From Jannaschia sp. S6380 (GTDB lineage Bacteria > Pseudomonadota > Alphaproteobacteria > Rhodobacterales > Rhodobacteraceae), in assembly GCF_023015695.1 (NCBI RefSeq), contig NZ_JALKAS010000002.1, positions 186,001 to 250,000 of the forward strand: 64,000 bases of DNA, given 5' to 3'. Below the pieces are notes generated by a model. The model did no database searches, was not told the origin of the DNA, and saw only the letters and a program-made list of their open reading frames with translations. The position numbers and the translations under genes are program-made. Shown here in pieces: positions 61,292 through 64,000 of the stretch. Positions within the stretch are counted from its first letter, which is position 1, and each line of letters starts with the position of its first letter.

Positions 61292-62299
61292 CTACGTCAA
61301 CATGCGGTGCGCCTTGGCGAAGGCGGTCGGCAGGGCGGCGGGGTCGAGTGGGGCATAGCTCCCCCGGTCGGGGTTGCCCGCCATCCGCGTCGTCCGCACC
61401 GTCAGCGTCAGGTGGAAATGGGTGAAGCTGTGCCGAACTTCGCCCACGTCGCGCCAGTCGGCGGCGAAGGGCGGCACGTCTCGTGGTGTGTCGGACCAGT
61501 CCGAGGTGGGAAAGGCGAGCATGCCGCCCAAGAGCCCGGTGCCGGGGCGCGTCTCCAGCAGCCAGTCCTCACCCCGCCGGGCGAGATAGACGAACCCGCG
61601 CCGTTCCGGCTTGGCGGGCTTGGCGGCCTTGCGCGGCAGCGATGGGGCAATCCCCGCCGCATGGGCCGCGCAATCGTCCGACAGCGGGCAGAGCAGGCAG
61701 GCGGGCCGCCTAGGCAGGCAGATGGTGGCGCCAAGGTCCATGACCGCCTGCGCATGGTCGCCCGGTCGATCCGCGGGGGTCATCGCGGCGGCTGCCACGC
61801 GGATCTCGGCGCGCGCGGCGGGCAGCGGCGTCTCGATCGCGGCGAGGCGGGCCATGACCCGCTCGACATTGCCGTCGACGACCACGGCGGGTCGGCCGAA
61901 GGCGATGGCCGCGATGGCAGCGGCCGTATAGGGCCCGACGCCCGGCAGCGCGCGCAATTCCGCCTCCGTGTCGGGAAAGCGTCCGTCGTGATCGCCCGCC
62001 ACGACACGCGCGCATTTCAGCAGGTTCCGCGCCCTGGCGTAGTATCCCAGGCCGGCCCAGGCAGCCATCACCTCGGCATCCGGCGCGGCGGCCAGGGCGT
62101 CGACGGTGGGCCAACGGGTGGTGAAGTCGTGGAAATAGGCGCGCACGGCCGCGACCGTGGTCTGTTGCAGCATCACCTCGCTCAGCCAGACGCGATAGGG
62201 ATCCGCCCGTTCGGCGGCGCCCGGGGGCATCCGCCACGGCAGCACGCGCGCATTTGCGTCGTACCAGCTCAGCAATCGATCCGTCCTGGGATCACGCAT
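61292..62299 (-). CDS. mutY: A/G-specific adenine DNA glycosylase
   Basis: A 335-residue base-excision repair enzyme that removes adenine mispaired with 8-oxoguanine. The helix-hairpin-helix is LRALPGVGPYTAAAIAAIAFG (about residues 115-135), followed by the catalytic Asp in VVDGNVERVMARL. The 4Fe-4S cluster cysteines are CLPRRPACLLCPLSDDC (C-x6-C-x2-C-x5-C). A C-terminal NUDIX-like domain (RPGTGLLGGMLAFPTSDW) recognises 8-oxoG. It is divergent from the DciA-like gene with a 75-base gap. Confidence 0.96.
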   Translation of the reverse strand: MRDPRTDRLLSWYDANARVLPWRMPPGAAERADPYRVWLSEVMLQQTTVAAVRAYFHDFTTRWPTVDALAAAPDAEVMAAWAGLGYYARARNLLKCARVVAGDHDGRFPDTEAELRALPGVGPYTAAAIAAIAFGRPAVVVDGNVERVMARLAAIETPLPAARAEIRVAAAAMTPADRPGDHAQAVMDLGATICLPRRPACLLCPLSDDCAAHAAGIAPSLPRKAAKPAKPERRGFVYLARRGEDWLLETRPGTGLLGGMLAFPTSDWSDTPRDVPPFAADWRDVGEVRHSFTHFHLTLTVRTTRMAGNPDRGSYAPLDPAALPTAFAKAHRMLT

Positions 62300-62374
62300 T
62301 GGTGAGATGGCCCCTGTTTCCCGTCCCCGCGCATCATGTAGGATGCATCGAAGCCCCGAGGAACCCCATCACAG

Positions 62375-62863
62375 ATGACCCGATACCGAAAGACAGCGCG
62401 GCGCGTCTCGACGCTGGTGGAGCGGGACGTCCGCCGCATGGGCGAGAAGCGCGGCTTCTCGGAAACCCGGCTGCTGACGCATTGGGCGGAAATCGCGGGC
62501 GCCGAGGCGGCGTCGATCTGTCGCCCGGTCAAGGTCGGGTTCCCCCGCAACGGGTTTGGCGCCGTCCTGACCGTGCTGACCACGGGTGCGCAGGCGCCGA
62601 TGCTGCATATGATGTTGCCCGGCCTGCGCGAGAAGGTGAACGCCTGCTACGGCTATGCCGCCATCAGCCGCATCGATATCACGCAGACCGCGCCGACGGG
62701 GTTTTCCGAAGGGCAGGTCGCGTTCGCGTCCAGGAAGCCCGCGCCGCGGCCGGACCCCGCGCCCGAGGTCGTGGCCCGTGCCCGCGAGACGGCGGACGGC
62801 GTCGGCGACGCGGATCTGCGCGCCTCGCTTGAACGGCTGGCCGCCAACATCATATCGAGATAA
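62375..62863 (+). CDS. DUF721 / DciA-like protein
   Basis: A 162-residue protein. The N-terminal 100 residues are the DUF721 domain (VSTLVERDVRRMGEKRGFSETRLLTHWAEIAG, then MLHMMLPGLREKVNACYGYAAISRIDI). DUF721 includes DciA, the helicase-loading factor used by most bacteria that lack DnaC, so a role in DnaB loading is likely. The C-terminal part is Pro/Ala-rich with a short helix (DLRASLERLAANII). It is followed after 33 bases by the DsbA-type gene, a pairing seen in many Rhodobacterales. Confidence 0.85.
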   Translation: MTRYRKTARRVSTLVERDVRRMGEKRGFSETRLLTHWAEIAGAEAASICRPVKVGFPRNGFGAVLTVLTTGAQAPMLHMMLPGLREKVNACYGYAAISRIDITQTAPTGFSEGQVAFASRKPAPRPDPAPEVVARARETADGVGDADLRASLERLAANIISR

Positions 62864-62896
62864 CGCGCCTGATCCGGCGCCAGACTGGAGACCAAG

Positions 62897-63550
62897 ATGA
62901 TCACCCGACGCAAAGCCCTGACCCTGACCGCCATCGGCCTGGCCGCCGGCGGGACCTATAGCCTGACCCGCGGCGACCGGGCCGATGGGCTGGCGGAGTT
63001 CGGCGCCGCCAACGCCCAGGGCGCCGGCACGATCGAGGACATCACGCTGGGCGATCCGGGCGCGCCGGTGAAGGTGGTCGAATATGCCAGCTATACCTGC
63101 CCGCACTGCGCCAGCTTCCACAACGACACGTTCAAGGCATTCAAGCGCGAGTATATCGACACGGGAAAGGTGCATTTCACCTATCGCGAGGTGTTCTTCG
63201 ACCGCTACGGCCTGTGGGCGGCGATGATCGCGCGCTGCGCGGGGGCAGACCGCTATTTCGGGGTGTCGGACCTGCTTTACTCGCGGCAGGGCGAATGGGC
63301 CCGGCAGGAAGATCCGGCCTCGGTCGCCGCGAGCCTCAAGCGGATCGGCGCACAGGCCGGGCTTTCGGCAGAGCAGGCGGATGCCTGCCTGCAGGATGGC
63401 GACAAGGCCCAGAACCTCGTGGCCTGGTACGAGCGGAACGCCCAGGATGACGGCGTGCGGTCGACCCCGTCCTTCCTGATCGACGGCGAGATGCATTCGG
63501 GCAACATGAGCCTGTCGCAGATCGGCAAGCTGGTCGACGACGCGCTCTGA
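62897..63550 (+). CDS. DsbA-family thiol:disulfide oxidoreductase
   Basis: A 217-residue exported thioredoxin-fold protein. An N-terminal RR-containing signal (MITRRKALTLTAIGLAAGG) may be a Tat or Sec leader. The active site is CPHC (residues 68-71, EYASYTCPHCASFHN), and the cis-proline loop is STPSFLID. It should oxidise envelope proteins such as the cysteine-rich exported proteins here. It is close to the ScsA/BdbD-like DsbA group found after mutY and the DUF721 gene. It converges on lpxK with a 10-base gap. Confidence 0.92.
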   Translation: MITRRKALTLTAIGLAAGGTYSLTRGDRADGLAEFGAANAQGAGTIEDITLGDPGAPVKVVEYASYTCPHCASFHNDTFKAFKREYIDTGKVHFTYREVFFDRYGLWAAMIARCAGADRYFGVSDLLYSRQGEWARQEDPASVAASLKRIGAQAGLSAEQADACLQDGDKAQNLVAWYERNAQDDGVRSTPSFLIDGEMHSGNMSLSQIGKLVDDAL

Positions 63551-63560
63551 CCCCGCGCGA

Positions 63561-64000
63561 TTAGAGGCCCAACTCGGACAGCGCGGCCTCCAGCGGCGCG
63601 CTGTCCTCGATCTCCAGGCGGACGGGCAGGGCCAAGACTTGGCCCCGAAGGGAAGGCGGTAGCCGAACGGCGTCCTTTTCGGTCGTCACCGGCTGTGCCG
63701 ACAGCCGCGCCGCCCGTTCCCCCAGCCTGCGCAGAAGCGCCGGGGTCAGGGGTTGATGATCCGCCAATGCCTCGGTCCCGCGCAGATCGGCGCCCAGATC
63801 GCTGAGCGTGTCGAAGAACTTCTGCGGTCGGCCGATCCCGGCGAAGGCGAAAACCGGCAGACCGGTCCAGTCCATCCCCGTCGTCAGCGGGACGAGACGG
63901 CCGCGCAGCCGGGTCGGCGGCTGTGGCAGGACCACGGTGCCCGCCCCGATCGTCAGCGTGAAGTCGGCACGCGCCAGCCCGGCGGCCACCGGTTCGCGCA
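63561..64000 (-). CDS. lpxK: Tetraacyldisaccharide 4'-kinase, 3' part (5' end outside window)
   Basis: The frame is open to the right edge of the window; 146 C-terminal residues are present. LpxK phosphorylates the lipid A disaccharide at the inner membrane. Diagnostic text is REPVAAGLARADFTLTIG, VFAFAGIGRPQKFFDTLSDLGADL and the closing VTTEKDAVRLP. The visible part lacks the P-loop, which lies upstream in the missing half. It converges on the DsbA-type gene. Confidence 0.92.
   Translation of the reverse strand, partial: REPVAAGLARADFTLTIGAGTVVLPQPPTRLRGRLVPLTTGMDWTGLPVFAFAGIGRPQKFFDTLSDLGADLRGTEALADHQPLTPALLRRLGERAARLSAQPVTTEKDAVRLPPSLRGQVLALPVRLEIEDSAPLEAALSELGL

Overview
The window is high-GC, densely packed alphaproteobacterial chromosome, most likely from the Rhodobacterales/Roseobacter group. 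The evidence is the mix of families rather than any marker gene: a MbfA-type ferritin/VIT iron exporter, an XrtD-like exosortase fused to an EpsI domain, an RTX secretion substrate, a DUF2793 fibre protein, a Rhodobacter-style LysR regulator and CtrA-type boxes. No rRNA, tRNA, CRISPR array, transposase or prophage core was seen. About 64 genes are supported, many joined by ATGA/GTGA stop-start overlaps.

0-26.7 kb is ordinary core and housekeeping DNA. It holds gamma-glutamyltransferase with an MFS carrier, ZapE, folC-accD, an RTX protein, a CPBP protease, ilvD, a LysR regulator, a coupled cluster (MoaB-like protein, GNAT, AhpD-like protein, OmpA), methionine aminopeptidase, radC, a coupled run (AEC carrier, S-formylglutathione hydrolase, HAD phosphatase, ornithine cyclodeaminase), mbfA, a TetR regulator, ubiG and proline iminopeptidase.

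26.7-59.4 kb is a large surface-polysaccharide region. Precursor genes make dTDP-L-rhamnose (rfbCBD, with rfbA missing), a 4,6-dehydrated UDP-HexNAc (CapD-like), UDP-GlcA and UDP-GalA (ugd, UDP-GlcA 4-epimerase) and CMP-Kdo (kdsD-kdsB-kdsA). Assembly genes include glycosyltransferases, a priming sugar transferase, a Wzx flippase, a polymerase/ligase-like membrane protein, a pyruvyl transferase beside an F420-hydrogenase-beta-like Fe-S protein, a Wzz-like chain-length protein, a tyrosine autokinase and an OPX export lipoprotein. At 44.5-54.1 kb lies an exosortase block: ExeA-like ATPase, PrsT-like TPR lipoprotein and XrtD-EpsI. A DUF2793 fibre-like gene sits within this region, directly behind the OPX gene.

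59.4-64 kb returns to core genes: DedA, an AlkB-type hydroxylase, mutY, a DciA-like DUF721 protein, a DsbA-type thioredoxin and the 3' part of lpxK.

The most interesting non-coding signal is a set of three CtrA-like boxes (TTAA-N7-TTAA type). They lie upstream of the LysR gene, of radC and of the DUF2793 fibre gene. With its position beside capsule genes, this suggests a CtrA-controlled gene-transfer-agent and recombination link embedded in a capsule locus.
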